Source of the DNA: Microbacterium aoyamense
GTDB lineage: Bacteria > Actinomycetota > Actinomycetes > Actinomycetales > Microbacteriaceae
Reading direction: 5' to 3'
Assembly (NCBI RefSeq): GCF_023155855.1
Contig: NZ_JAKNUT010000001.1
Coordinates: forward strand, 806,001 to 870,000
Length of the DNA stretch: 64,000 bases
Shown: piece by piece, positions 35,989-44,088 of the stretch
Layout of the letters: every line of letters begins with the position of its first letter
Position numbering within the stretch: the first letter of the stretch is position 1
Notes under the pieces: generated by a model
Told to the model about the DNA's origin: nothing
The model's input: the letters and a program-made list of their open reading frames with translations, nothing else
Databases searched by the model: none
Position numbers and translations under genes: made by a program

Positions 35989-35994
35989 TATCGT
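35989..35994 (+). promoter_or_regulatory. -10 element (TATCGT), leaderless type
   Basis: TATCGT is followed by 6 bases and the ATG of the DUF2156 fusion gene; no ribosome binding site is present. Confidence 0.5.
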
Positions 35995-36000
35995 GAAGCC

Positions 36001-38076
36001 ATGAGCGAGCGCGAGACGACATCAACGAAGCCCGTCCTCGCCGTCGTCACGCGCATCCCCGCAACACTGATCTTCATCGCGGTCCTCCTCGTCGTGGGCA
36101 TCGTGTGGCAGGGTCTGTGGCGTCCGTTCGAAGACAGCTCGACGTTCGATGTCGTCGCCTATGGCCTGCCGGCGCTCAGCGAGGGCCGCTGGTGGACGCC
36201 GTTCACGGGCACGTTCTTCGTCAATGAGCCGTGGGTGTACCTGTTCACGATCTCGGGGTTCTGGGGCATGGCGTACCTCGAGTTCCGCCGGGGCTGGCGA
36301 ATCGCGCTGCTCTACTTCTGGATCGGGCAGCTGTTCGCGATCTTCGCCTCGGCACTGCTGCTCTCGGTGCTCTCCCTCGCGCAGTGGGAGTGGGCACAGG
36401 CCGAAGCGCTCGCGCTCGATGTCGGCGCGTCCGGTGGCACGATGGCGTGCATCGCCGCCGCCGTGGGCCTCTTCGTGCCGCCCTGGCGCGTGCGAGGGTG
36501 GCTCATCCTGCTCGGCTTCGTGTTCATCGCGATGCTCTTCTGGGGTCAGCTCGCCGACCTCGAGCACCTGCTCGCGGTGCTGCTCATCCTCTTCGTCGAT
36601 CGATCCCTCCGAATCCAGCGCCAGACGGTCCGCGAGCAGCGGCTCGTCGCACTCATCGCGATCCTCGTGCTCGGCGCGACCCAGATCATCACGATCCTCG
36701 TGCCGACCGACGGCCCGTTCGGGCCGACGGAACCCGTCTCGGGCGGCTTCATCGACTTCGCGATCGACACGATCGTGATCCTCCTCATCGCCAACGGGCT
36801 GCGCCGCGGGCGCCGGTGGTCGTGGGTCCTCGGCATCATCGTGGCGTCGTTCAACGTGCTCACGGGTGTACTCGTGCTCGTGGCGATCACACTCACGACG
36901 GAGCTCCAGGTCGAAGGAGCCATCGACGGCGAGACGGAGCTCGCTCTCGCGAGCGGTTCCCTTTGGCTGCTCATGCTGATCTACCTGATCTGGGTGCGCC
37001 GTGCCTTCCGATCGAAGCGCAAGTCGGTGCTCGGCGCCCCGCCGGCGCCGACCGTCGAAGACGTGAAGCAGATGCTGCACGCCGACGGGGGTGGCACCCT
37101 CTCGTGGATGACGACGTGGGACGGCAACAGCTATGCGCGTACGACGTCGGGCATCGTCGCGTACCAGAAGCGCGCCCAGGTCGCGCTCGCGCTCGCGGAT
37201 CCGCTCGGTCCCGCCGACTCGCGCGCCGAGAGCGTCGCGGAGTTCATCCGCATGTCCGAAGCCGCCGGGCTCATCCCGTGCTTCTTCAGCGCGGGAGACG
37301 CCACGAAGGATGCCGTGCCCGCCGGCTGGCGGAGCCTCGTCGTCGCCGATGACACGATCGTCGATCTCCCCGGGCTCGAGTTCACCGGCAAAGCATGGTC
37401 GGCCGTGCGCACCTCGCTCAATCGCGCGGGGCGCGAAGAGATGACGTTCCGGATGACGCGTCTGGCCGATGAGTCGTGGGGCGTCCAGCAGCAGCTGCGG
37501 GCGATCTCGGAGATGTGGGTGGGCGACAAGGGCCTTCCCGAGATGGGGTTCACGCTCGGAACCCTCACCGAGGCCGAGGATTCGGAAGTGCGACTCGCGC
37601 TCGCGATCTCGCCGACGGGCGACGTCGACGGATTCCTGTCATGGCTGCCGGTCTACGGCCCCGACGGCGTCGCGCACGGGTGGACGCTCGACCTCATGCG
37701 CAGGCGCGAGGGGGGCTTCGGGCCCGTCATGGAATTCCTCATCGGCTCGTCGGCGAAGTTCTTCTCCGAGGAGGGCGCGAAGATCATGTCGCTGTCGGGG
37801 GCACCGCTCGCGCACGACTATCCGCCGGATGCCGGGGCCATCGCCGCGCTGTCCGACAAGCTCGCTGAGGTGCTCGAGCCGGTATACGGCTTCGGGTCAC
37901 TCCATCGCTTCAAGGAGAAGTTCCACCCGAGGTACGAGACGATGTACCTGCTCTTCCGCGACGAGGCCGACCTCACGCGGATCGGCGCGGCGCTCACGCG
38001 GGCGTTCCTGCCCGACGCGACGCTGCGTCAGTTCGCCGGCGCGGGGCTGGAACTGGTGCGCGGCGAGCGCGACTGA
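36001..38076 (+). CDS. Rhomboid-like / DUF2156 fusion (MprF-like aminoacyl-PG synthase)
   Basis: A 691-residue protein in three parts. Residues about 20-205 form six helices like a rhomboid protease, with EGRWWTPFTGTFF (61-73), GASG at 142-145 and EH at 188-189. Residues about 215-335 are further membrane helices. Residues about 365-691 are a soluble DUF2156 domain of the MprF C-terminal type, with MTTWDGNSY, RTSLNRA and the PVMEFLI and LHRFKEKFHPRYE segments. That domain transfers an amino acid from tRNA to phosphatidylglycerol, lowering surface charge against cationic peptides. The Ser144/His189 pair fits the rhomboid catalytic dyad; whether it cuts proteins is unknown. Confidence 0.75.
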   Translation: MSERETTSTKPVLAVVTRIPATLIFIAVLLVVGIVWQGLWRPFEDSSTFDVVAYGLPALSEGRWWTPFTGTFFVNEPWVYLFTISGFWGMAYLEFRRGWRIALLYFWIGQLFAIFASALLLSVLSLAQWEWAQAEALALDVGASGGTMACIAAAVGLFVPPWRVRGWLILLGFVFIAMLFWGQLADLEHLLAVLLILFVDRSLRIQRQTVREQRLVALIAILVLGATQIITILVPTDGPFGPTEPVSGGFIDFAIDTIVILLIANGLRRGRRWSWVLGIIVASFNVLTGVLVLVAITLTTELQVEGAIDGETELALASGSLWLLMLIYLIWVRRAFRSKRKSVLGAPPAPTVEDVKQMLHADGGGTLSWMTTWDGNSYARTTSGIVAYQKRAQVALALADPLGPADSRAESVAEFIRMSEAAGLIPCFFSAGDATKDAVPAGWRSLVVADDTIVDLPGLEFTGKAWSAVRTSLNRAGREEMTFRMTRLADESWGVQQQLRAISEMWVGDKGLPEMGFTLGTLTEAEDSEVRLALAISPTGDVDGFLSWLPVYGPDGVAHGWTLDLMRRREGGFGPVMEFLIGSSAKFFSEEGAKIMSLSGAPLAHDYPPDAGAIAALSDKLAEVLEPVYGFGSLHRFKEKFHPRYETMYLLFRDEADLTRIGAALTRAFLPDATLRQFAGAGLELVRGERD

Positions 38077-38077
38077 G

Positions 38078-38115
38078 CCGCGGCATCCACTCCGCATCGA
38101 TGCGGGGGGCCGCGG
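38078..38115. terminator. Double hairpin between convergent genes
   Basis: An outer 7-bp stem (CCGCGGC at 38078-38084 with 38109-38115) encloses a 14-bp palindrome CCGCATCGATGCGG (38092-38105). It lies between the DUF2156 gene and the convergent cold-shock gene and may stop transcription from both sides. There is no U-tract. Confidence 0.4.
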
Positions 38116-38129
38116 TCAGCGACGCTCGA

Positions 38130-38336
38130 TCAGATCGGGCGGATGTTCTCTGCCTGAAGGCCCTTGGGCCCCTGCGCGATCTCGAACTCGACGCGCTGGT
38201 TCTCTTCGAGCGAGCGGTAACCGCTCGCCTCGATGGCGGTGTAGTGCGCGAAGACGTCTGCGCCACCCTCATCGGGAGCGATGAAGCCGAAGCCCTTCTC
38301 CGAGTTGAACCACTTGACGGTGCCCTGCGTAGCCAT
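38130..38336 (-). CDS. Cold-shock domain protein (CspA family)
   Basis: A 68-residue OB-fold protein. RNP1 (KGFGFIAP, residues 14-21) and RNP2 (VFAHYTAI, 28-35) are present, with the usual C-terminal [13 protein letters not shown]. It binds single-stranded RNA or DNA and melts RNA secondary structure. ATG 38336 with an AGGGAA site about 9 bases upstream was chosen over an in-frame start 30 bases earlier because [10 protein letters not shown] is the standard family start. A -10 at 38385-38390 implies a leader of about 42 bases. Confidence 0.95.
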   Translation of the reverse strand: MATQGTVKWFNSEKGFGFIAPDEGGADVFAHYTAIEASGYRSLEENQRVEFEIAQGPKGLQAENIRPI

Positions 38337-38384
38337 GAATTGCCGTTCCCTGCCTGCCCGCGCCACGTGCGCGAGTCGGGATCC

Positions 38385-38390
38385 ACGCTA
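38385..38390 (-). promoter_or_regulatory. -10 element (TAGCGT) of the cold-shock gene
   Basis: TAGCGT on the minus strand lies 48 bases upstream of the start codon, leaving a leader that could hold regulatory structure. Confidence 0.35.
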
Positions 38391-38598
38391 ACCAAGAACG
38401 GGGGAGGGGAGGAAACGTCGCCGACGGATGGTGACCGAAACGTTGCACAGCGCGCACTTCCCATCGGACGCCCGGGCTGAGCCGGAGCTCGAAGCCCGGG
38501 CGTCGACGGATCCCCCCGGATAGGCCACGACAAGCGTGACAGGCACACTCTACCGATATATCAGTGCCGCGGCGAGCATATGGCGCCCGAAAACCCCC

Positions 38599-38614
38599 GA
38601 TACAGGCGTGTATC
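38599..38614. promoter_or_regulatory. Probable GntR operator
   Basis: GATACA-GGCG-TGTATC is a perfect interrupted palindrome ending 19 bases before the -10 of the GntR gene, at its -35 position. A related half-palindrome GATATATC lies 37 bases upstream. Autoregulation is inferred. Confidence 0.45.
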
Positions 38615-38633
38615 CGTGCCGCATTCATCGGCA

Positions 38634-38639
38634 TACAAT
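38634..38639 (+). promoter_or_regulatory. -10 element (TACAAT) of the GntR gene
   Basis: TACAAT is followed by 10 bases and ATG, so the leader would be only 3-4 bases. Confidence 0.5.
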
Positions 38640-38649
38640 TACCTCACTC

Positions 38650-39288
38650 ATGGCCACTCCGCTCGTCCCCCTGAATCCGCACGGCACCGTGCTCGGTGAC
38701 GAGGTCTACCGCGCGCTCGGCGAGGCGATCCTCGACGGAACCCTGCCGCCTGGCGAGCGTCTGCGCGACCAGGAGATGGCCGAGCGACTCGGGGTCTCGC
38801 GCACCCCTGTGCGCGAGGCGCTGCAGCGTCTCGAACGCATCGGTCTGGTCGAAGTGTCCCCGCACCGCTACACGCGGGTGTCGGTCGTCAACGACAAGCT
38901 CGCGCGCGACACGACGGAGTTCGTGGCACTCACGGTCGGCAACTGCATGCGCATCGCCGTCGACCGCGGCGAAGACGCCGCCCTCGATCTCGCCGTCGAC
39001 CACCTCTCCGCCGTCATCGACGCATCACGCGCGGACGACAACCTCGCGCTGCTCGAGGCCAGCGCCCTGTTCTTCCAGTACGTCGTCTACGCGACCGACA
39101 ACGTGGCCTTCCACACGGTGCTCGCCGAAGCCGAGATGGCGATCCGCCGCAACCTTTCGCGGTGGCATCCGTACATCGAGTGCTCCATCACCCGAACGGG
39201 TCAGTACGAGCGGATGCGGGATGCGATCGTCGCGCGCGACGGACGGCTGGCGGAGTCGCTCATGCGCGAGATCCACGGCTTCGCCTGA
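38650..39288 (+). CDS. GntR family regulator (FadR/FCD type)
   Basis: A 212-residue regulator. The N-terminal winged HTH shows LGEAILDGTLPPGERLRDQE and then LGVSRTPVREALQRLERIGLV (about residues 48-68), the GntR signature. The C-terminal part is an all-helical FCD-type domain, which usually binds a carboxylate ligand through a metal. No target operon adjoins it, as the next gene is a GNAT enzyme with its own promoter, so the regulon is unknown. Confidence 0.87.
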   Translation: MATPLVPLNPHGTVLGDEVYRALGEAILDGTLPPGERLRDQEMAERLGVSRTPVREALQRLERIGLVEVSPHRYTRVSVVNDKLARDTTEFVALTVGNCMRIAVDRGEDAALDLAVDHLSAVIDASRADDNLALLEASALFFQYVVYATDNVAFHTVLAEAEMAIRRNLSRWHPYIECSITRTGQYERMRDAIVARDGRLAESLMREIHGFA

Positions 39289-39300
39289 CCCGGATTTCGC

Positions 39301-39306
39301 TACCGT
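39301..39306 (+). promoter_or_regulatory. -10 element (TACCGT), leaderless type
   Basis: TACCGT is followed by 7 bases and the ATG of the acetyltransferase gene. It begins only 12 bases after the GntR stop codon. Confidence 0.45.
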
Positions 39307-39313
39307 GGTGGCC

Positions 39314-39805
39314 ATGGGTCACATCGAGCTGCGCGACATCGACGACGACGACCTCGACGCCGTCTTCGAGATGATGCGGGATGCCGAGGCCATCGCCCTC
39401 GCGTCCTTCACGGCCGACGACCCGAACGACCGCGCCGCATTCGACGCGTGGGCAGCGCGGAATCGTGCCGCCGGCGACGTGCTGTACCTCATCGTCACGG
39501 ACAACGGGGGTTTCGCCGGCAGCATCGCGGCCTTCACGCTCGACGGCGACCGCGAGGTGTCGTATTGGCTCGCTCGCCACGCGTGGGGCCGCGGGATCGC
39601 GACCGAGGCATTGCGGCTGCTCATCTCGCGAGAGCCCGAGCGGCCGCTGTTCGCGCGCGTCGCAGCGCACAACACCGGCTCGATCGCCGTGCTCGAGAAG
39701 AACGGATTCACCGAGGTCTCGCGCGACGTCGCGTTCGCCCCGGGTCTGGGTCGCGACACGGAGGAGATCGTCTACGCGCTGCTCCCCGCGCTCGACGGCG
39801 CTTAG
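39314..39805 (+). CDS. GNAT family N-acetyltransferase
   Basis: A 163-residue acetyl-CoA-dependent transferase. The acetyl-CoA loop is visible as ARHAWGRGIATEALRLL (about residues 88-104, with the R/Q-x-x-G-x-G/A element), followed by RVAAHNTGSIAVLEKNGF, the beta-5/alpha-4 pattern of the RimJ/RimL subgroup. That subgroup acetylates protein N-termini or small amines; the substrate here is unknown. It has its own leaderless-type promoter. Confidence 0.85.
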   Translation: MGHIELRDIDDDDLDAVFEMMRDAEAIALASFTADDPNDRAAFDAWAARNRAAGDVLYLIVTDNGGFAGSIAAFTLDGDREVSYWLARHAWGRGIATEALRLLISREPERPLFARVAAHNTGSIAVLEKNGFTEVSRDVAFAPGLGRDTEEIVYALLPALDGA

Positions 39806-39826
39806 GCGCGATCCGCAGACCGTCCG

Positions 39827-41179
39827 CTACAGGGACACACCCCGTGCGGCCATCCATGGGACGGGGTTCGTCGTTCCGCCCCCGGGTGGGTATACCTCGA
39901 AGTGCAGGTGGCAGCCGTACGAGTTGCCCGTGTTGCCTTCGGCACCGATGAGCTGGCCCGCGCCGACCCATTGACCTGCCGACACGAAGATGCGGCTGAG
40001 ATGGCCGTAGCCCGTGCCGACCCCACCACCGTGGCTGATGCGGATGTAGTTGCCGTAGCCGCTGTACGGCCACGCCATCGTGACCGTGCCTGCCGAGGCC
40101 GCGTAGATCGCCGATCCGCAGCCTGCCGCCAAATCGGTCCCGAGGTGCCACGAGCTGGAGCAGCCGATGCCGTTCCCGCACTGCGAGTTCCGCGGGCCGT
40201 ACCCCGAGGTGATCCATCCGCTCGAGGGTCGGGCCCAGCCCGACCCCCCGACCGCGCCTCCGCTGCCGCCACCCCCGTTCCCGCCTCCAGCCGCCGCCTC
40301 GGCTTGCTCACGGGCCTTTCGTTCGGCCTCTTCGCGGGCGAGTCGCTCCGCCTCCTTGCGCATGCGTTCGCCCTCTTCGTACGAGGCGACGGTCTTGGCC
40401 GTCGTGTCGGTGAGTGCGGCGAGCTGCGCTTGGAGCTGACCGAGGTAGGTCTGCTGCGCCTCGAGCGCGGCCTGAGCTTCTTCGGCGGCCTTCTGCGCGG
40501 CGATCATCGCCTGTTCGGCGACCTTCTGCAGGCGGTCGCGCTCGACCCGCTGCGCCTCTGCCTGGTCGGTGAGGCCCTGCGCGGCGTCCCGGGCCGTGAT
40601 GGCGTCGGTGTAGACGTCGTTGTTGCGCGAGATGAGCCGGTCCATCGTCCCCAGGCGTGCGAGGAGATCGTCGGCGTCGACCGAGGAGTCGGTGAAGAAC
40701 AGCTTGAGGGAGGTGTCGTCGCCGCCGTCTCGGTACACCTGCGCAGCGAGGCGACCCGCCTTGTCCGCGGCGTCCTTCGCGGTCTCGGCCTGCGCATCGG
40801 CGGCCGCCTGCAGCTGCTCGGCGCGGAAGGCCGCTTCGAAATAGGCCTGCTGTGCGACGTAGAAGGCGTCGGCGGTCTGCTCGGCGATGAGGTTCTTCGC
40901 GGCGACGTCGTCCGTCAGCGCGGAGATGAGCCCCCGGATCCGGGTGACCTGGGCGGCCTTGGCGGCTTGGTTCGCCTTGGCCCTCTTCACTTCCTCCCAG
41001 GAGGGATAGGTCGCCGCGAACGCCGGCGCGATCGCGGGGCCCGCAAGGCCTCCGACGACGGCGAGTCCGAGCACACCGAGGCCGATCGCCGAGCGCCGGT
41101 TCACGGCGGGCCAGAGTATGCGGCGCTCGCGCGCCGTCGGCGCACAGCCGCAGTCGTCTGTCGTCGGCTGGTGGTCCAT
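39827..41179 (-). CDS. Secreted M23 peptidase with coiled-coil domain
   Basis: A 450-residue exported protein. The first 55 residues form a signal region with a twin-arginine (NRRSAIGLG) and an AFA cleavage site. A long Ala/Glu/Lys-rich coiled coil follows (about 60-315), then a Gly-rich linker and an M23 domain (about 330-445). The catalytic zinc ligands are present: HLGTD and the HLHFE motif near the end. It is of the EnvC/NlpD-like architecture, which cuts peptidoglycan or activates amidases in cell division; the intact ligands suggest an active endopeptidase. ATG 41179 follows AGGAG by 6 bases. Confidence 0.88.
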   Translation of the reverse strand: MDHQPTTDDCGCAPTARERRILWPAVNRRSAIGLGVLGLAVVGGLAGPAIAPAFAATYPSWEEVKRAKANQAAKAAQVTRIRGLISALTDDVAAKNLIAEQTADAFYVAQQAYFEAAFRAEQLQAAADAQAETAKDAADKAGRLAAQVYRDGGDDTSLKLFFTDSSVDADDLLARLGTMDRLISRNNDVYTDAITARDAAQGLTDQAEAQRVERDRLQKVAEQAMIAAQKAAEEAQAALEAQQTYLGQLQAQLAALTDTTAKTVASYEEGERMRKEAERLAREEAERKAREQAEAAAGGGNGGGGSGGAVGGSGWARPSSGWITSGYGPRNSQCGNGIGCSSSWHLGTDLAAGCGSAIYAASAGTVTMAWPYSGYGNYIRISHGGGVGTGYGHLSRIFVSAGQWVGAGQLIGAEGNTGNSYGCHLHFEVYPPGGGTTNPVPWMAARGVSL

Positions 41180-41300
41180 CGAGAACTCCTGATGGTGAAT
41201 CCGGATCGGGCGCCGAACTCGGCCAGCCGTACTATCGCGACCTCGGCGCCACGTGGTAACCCAGCCCGCCCGGACTCGTTCGCGGCGACACCTCCCGGGA

Positions 41301-41340
41301 TGAACGAAGAAGGCCCCCTTTCGGGAGCCTTCTTCGTTCA
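41301..41340 (-). terminator. Strong hairpin downstream of tRNA-Leu
   Basis: A perfect 14-bp stem (TGAACGAAGAAGGC at 41301-41314 with 41327-41340) and a 12-base loop that can pair internally (CCC/GGG). It directly follows the tRNA-Leu gene and separates it from the M23 gene. Confidence 0.8.
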
Positions 41341-41341
41341 G

Positions 41342-41425
41342 TGCGCGAGGGGGGACTTGAACCCCCACGCCCTTGCGGGCACTGGCACCTGAAGCCAGCG
41401 CGTCTACCTATTCCGCCACTCGCGC
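41342..41425 (-). tRNA. tRNA-Leu (CAG)
   Basis: An 84-base cloverleaf. The acceptor stem is GCGCGAG paired with CTCGCGC, the anticodon stem CTGGC/GCCAG encloses the loop TTCAGGT (anticodon CAG), there is a long variable arm as in class II tRNAs, and the T arm contains GGTTCAAGTCC. CCA is not encoded. Its place upstream of fhaA matches the leuT position in M. tuberculosis. Confidence 0.95.
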
Positions 41426-41522
41426 ATGAGCCCGGGCACGCCGAACTCAACCTCCCGAGGATATCACGGGAGAATCGGTCGCCCGATCGCGGCGGATTCC
41501 GTCGACTGCCAGGCTGTGCAAC

Positions 41523-41528
41523 TAGCAT
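41523..41528 (+). promoter_or_regulatory. -10 element (TAGCAT) of the fhaA operon
   Basis: TAGCAT lies 33 bases before the GTG start of fhaA and implies a leader of about 27 bases carrying the GAGGAG ribosome binding site. This promoter would drive the seven-gene operon to pknA. Confidence 0.4.
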
Positions 41529-41561
41529 GTACCCACCTGGCCCCCCTGCATGAGGAGCTCC

Positions 41562-42302
41562 GTGGGACTACTTGACAGCTTCGAGAAGGGTCTCGAGCGC
41601 GCCGTCAACAGCGCGTTCGCGAAGACCTTCCGCAGCGGCATCCAGCCCGTCGAAGTCGCGTCCGCCCTGCGGAGCGAGCTCGACAAGAAGGCCGCGGTCG
41701 TCACGCGCGACCGCATCCTCGCGCCGAACGCCTTCACGGTGCACCTCGCACCGACCGACGCCGAGAAGATGACTGCGCTCGGGGCGCCGCTCGACGAGGA
41801 GCTGCACACCCTCGTGCAGAAGCACGCGAAGAAGCAGGGCTACTCGTTCGCGGGACCGGTCTCCATCGCCCTCGAGAGCGATGACCAGCAGGCCACCGGC
41901 ACGATCCGGGTCGACTCGACGACCGCCGAAGGCCGGGTGTCCTGGCGCGGGGTCGTCGACGTCGAGGGGCGCCGGCATCCACTCGTCAAATCACGCACCG
42001 TGATCGGTCGCGGCAGCGATGCCGACATCACGATCTCGGACGCCGGCACGAGCCGCAAGCACGTCGAGATCCTGTGGGACGGCGAGCGCGCGATGGTCCG
42101 CGACATGAACTCCACGAACGGCACGCAGCTGAACGGCCGCAAGGTCACCGAGGCGGCACTCCCCCCTGATTCGACCGTCACGATCGGGCGCACCGACATC
42201 GTCTTCCGCGTCGTGGCGCAATCGGCGCCTCCGAAGCCCACGCGACCCGCCGCAGACGTCACGCGCGCGTTCGATCTTCGAGACCAGGGGCCGCTGGCGT
42301 GA
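41562..42302 (+). CDS. fhaA: FhaA: DUF3662 and FHA domain protein
   Basis: A 246-residue protein. Residues 1-115 are the DUF3662 domain (GLLDSFEKGLERAVNSAFAKTFRSG start), and residues about 140-225 an FHA domain with IGRGSDADI, SRKHVEI and NSTNGTQLNG, the phosphothreonine-binding signature. FhaA reads kinase signals and in mycobacteria binds phosphorylated MviN to control peptidoglycan precursor supply. It is about half the length of M. tuberculosis FhaA because the long linker is missing. GTG 41562 with GAGGAG upstream was chosen over ATG 41550. Its stop overlaps the fhaB start (GTGA). Confidence 0.93.
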   Translation: MGLLDSFEKGLERAVNSAFAKTFRSGIQPVEVASALRSELDKKAAVVTRDRILAPNAFTVHLAPTDAEKMTALGAPLDEELHTLVQKHAKKQGYSFAGPVSIALESDDQQATGTIRVDSTTAEGRVSWRGVVDVEGRRHPLVKSRTVIGRGSDADITISDAGTSRKHVEILWDGERAMVRDMNSTNGTQLNGRKVTEAALPPDSTVTIGRTDIVFRVVAQSAPPKPTRPAADVTRAFDLRDQGPLA

Positions 42303-42841
42303 GCGAACTGACCCTGCTGCTGCTGCGCATCGGCTTCCTGCTGCTGCTGTGGTTCTTCGTCTTCGCCGTCGTGTACTCGCTGCGCGCCGACCTGTTCGGC
42401 GTGAAGGTGCGCAAGATGCCGGATGCCGCGCCCGCCGCCGCGCCGCCCGCCCCGGTGTCCGCTCCGGCGAGTCCGACCCGCGGCGCCACGGCGCCCGTCG
42501 CCCCCGCGGCGACGCCGCCCAAGGGCTCATCGGGACCGGCGACGACGGACGCCGTCTCGCGGATCGTGATCACGAGCGGACCAAAGGCGGGTCTCGAGCT
42601 GCCGCTCGGCACCGAACCGCTCACGATCGGACGCTCGAGCGAGTCGGGACTCGTGATCCGCGACGACTACACCTCGAGCCACCACGCCCGGCTCGTGCTG
42701 TGGGGCGATCAGTGGATGCTGCAGGACCTCGACTCGACGAACGGCACCTGGCATGACGGCGTGCGCGTCGCGGCTCCCGTGCCCGTGGGCGTCGGAACCC
42801 CCATCAAGGTCGGCGCCACGACGTTCGAGCTGCGGAAGTAG
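42299..42841 (+). CDS. fhaB: FhaB: membrane-anchored FHA domain protein
   Basis: A 180-residue protein with an N-terminal membrane helix (about residues 4-28), a Pro/Ala-rich linker (about 42-85) and a C-terminal FHA domain with LTIGRSSESGLVI, SSHHARL and DSTNGTWHDG. FhaB (FipA) is a known partner of FtsZ/FtsQ and a substrate of PknA/PknB in mycobacteria. The GTG start overlaps fhaA. The phosphatase gene follows after 11 bases. Confidence 0.92.
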   Translation: MSELTLLLLRIGFLLLLWFFVFAVVYSLRADLFGVKVRKMPDAAPAAAPPAPVSAPASPTRGATAPVAPAATPPKGSSGPATTDAVSRIVITSGPKAGLELPLGTEPLTIGRSSESGLVIRDDYTSSHHARLVLWGDQWMLQDLDSTNGTWHDGVRVAAPVPVGVGTPIKVGATTFELRK

Positions 42842-42852
42842 CCCCCGCGCGC

Positions 42853-44088
42853 ATGGTCTTCCAAGGGTCGAGCACCGCGATCTCGCACACGGGCAAGGTG
42901 CGGTCGAACAATCAGGACTCCGGGTTCGCCGGTTCGAATCTGTTCGTCGTCGCGGACGGCATGGGCGGACACGCGGGCGGGGACGTGGCATCCAGCCTCG
43001 CCGTCGCACGTCTCGAATCGCTCGATCACCCGTACTCGTCGCCGCCCGAGGCGGAACGCGCGCTGCGCGACGCGATCACCGACGCCGCCGGCGAGCTGAG
43101 CGACACGGTGCGCGTGCGCCCCGAGCTCGCGGGCATGGGCACGACGGTCTCGGCCCTCGTGATGGTCGACGACTACGCCGTGATCGCGCATATCGGCGAC
43201 TCGCGGATCTACCTCTTCCGCGACGACGCCCTCACGCAGATCACGACCGATCACACGTTCGTGCAGCGACTCGTCGACTCGGGCCGGATCACGCCTGAAG
43301 AGGCGCGGTTCCATCCGCGTCGCTCCGTGCTGATGCGCGTGCTCGGCGACATGGACACCGATCCCGAAGTCGACACTTTCATCATGCCGACGCAGGCCGG
43401 CGACCGCTGGCTGCTGTGCTCCGACGGACTGTCGGGCGTCGTCGACGATCCGCACACTGCGAAGACCCTCGCGGCCGGCCTCGCTCCGGGACGCACGGCC
43501 GACAGCCTCCTGAAGCAGGCGCTGGATGCCGGAGCCCCCGACAACGTCACGATCGTCCTGGTCGATGTGGGCGGTCAGCATCCGATCTTCTCGGGCACCC
43601 CGACGATCGTCGGCTCGGCGTCCAACCCGCTGGGCATCGAGGTTCCCGCGGCTCGGCCCGGACGTACGAGCTGGCTGCACCCGAACCGCCAGGCGGCGAA
43701 CGAGCCGACCCACTTCGAACCGGCCGCCGAGTTCCTCGAGGAGCTCATCGAGGAGGACCGCCGTCGTGCGCGCCGGCGTCGCGCCGGCTGGATCGTCGGT
43801 CTCGTCTTGGTGCTGGGCCTGCTGGCCGCCGGCTTCTTCACGGCCTATTCCTGGACGCAGGGTCGCTACTTCGTCGGAGCGGATGAGGACTCCGTCGTGA
43901 TCTACCGGGGCATCGCGCAGGACCTCGGGCCGATCTCGATGTCGACCGTGTACGAGGACACCGGCATCCGTCTCGACGATCTGTCCGAGTTCACACGGGA
44001 CCGCGTCGTCCAGACGATCCCCGCCGGTGACCTCGACGGCGCGCGTCGGATCATCGAGTCCATCTCGCTCGCGGGGGGTGCACCGTGA
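42853..44088 (+). CDS. pstP: PP2C-type Ser/Thr phosphatase PstP
   Basis: A 411-residue protein. Residues about 5-240 are a PP2C domain with RSNNQDS, DGMGGHAGGD (metal-binding Asp), GMGTTVSAL, HIGDSRIYL and SDGLSG plus the late DNVTIVLVD motif. A membrane helix (about 313-337) and a short extracytoplasmic tail follow. It reverses phosphorylation by PknA and PknB. Its TGA overlaps the GTG of the SEDS gene (GTGA). Confidence 0.94.
   Translation: MVFQGSSTAISHTGKVRSNNQDSGFAGSNLFVVADGMGGHAGGDVASSLAVARLESLDHPYSSPPEAERALRDAITDAAGELSDTVRVRPELAGMGTTVSALVMVDDYAVIAHIGDSRIYLFRDDALTQITTDHTFVQRLVDSGRITPEEARFHPRRSVLMRVLGDMDTDPEVDTFIMPTQAGDRWLLCSDGLSGVVDDPHTAKTLAAGLAPGRTADSLLKQALDAGAPDNVTIVLVDVGGQHPIFSGTPTIVGSASNPLGIEVPAARPGRTSWLHPNRQAANEPTHFEPAAEFLEELIEEDRRRARRRRAGWIVGLVLVLGLLAAGFFTAYSWTQGRYFVGADEDSVVIYRGIAQDLGPISMSTVYEDTGIRLDDLSEFTRDRVVQTIPAGDLDGARRIIESISLAGGAP

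Larger units (their letters stand above)
38337..38649. other. Divergent intergenic region, cold-shock / GntR
   Basis: This 313-base region holds the cold-shock leader and promoter on the left and the GntR promoter on the right. The right third is AT-richer than its surroundings and contains GATATATC (38555-38562) and the palindrome at 38599-38614. No coding region is visible. Confidence 0.6.

Noticed and set aside
39827..41368. A longer M23 peptidase starting near 41368
   Set aside because: That start lies inside the tRNA-Leu gene and reads through the terminator hairpin; ATG 41179 has AGGAG and a signal peptide.
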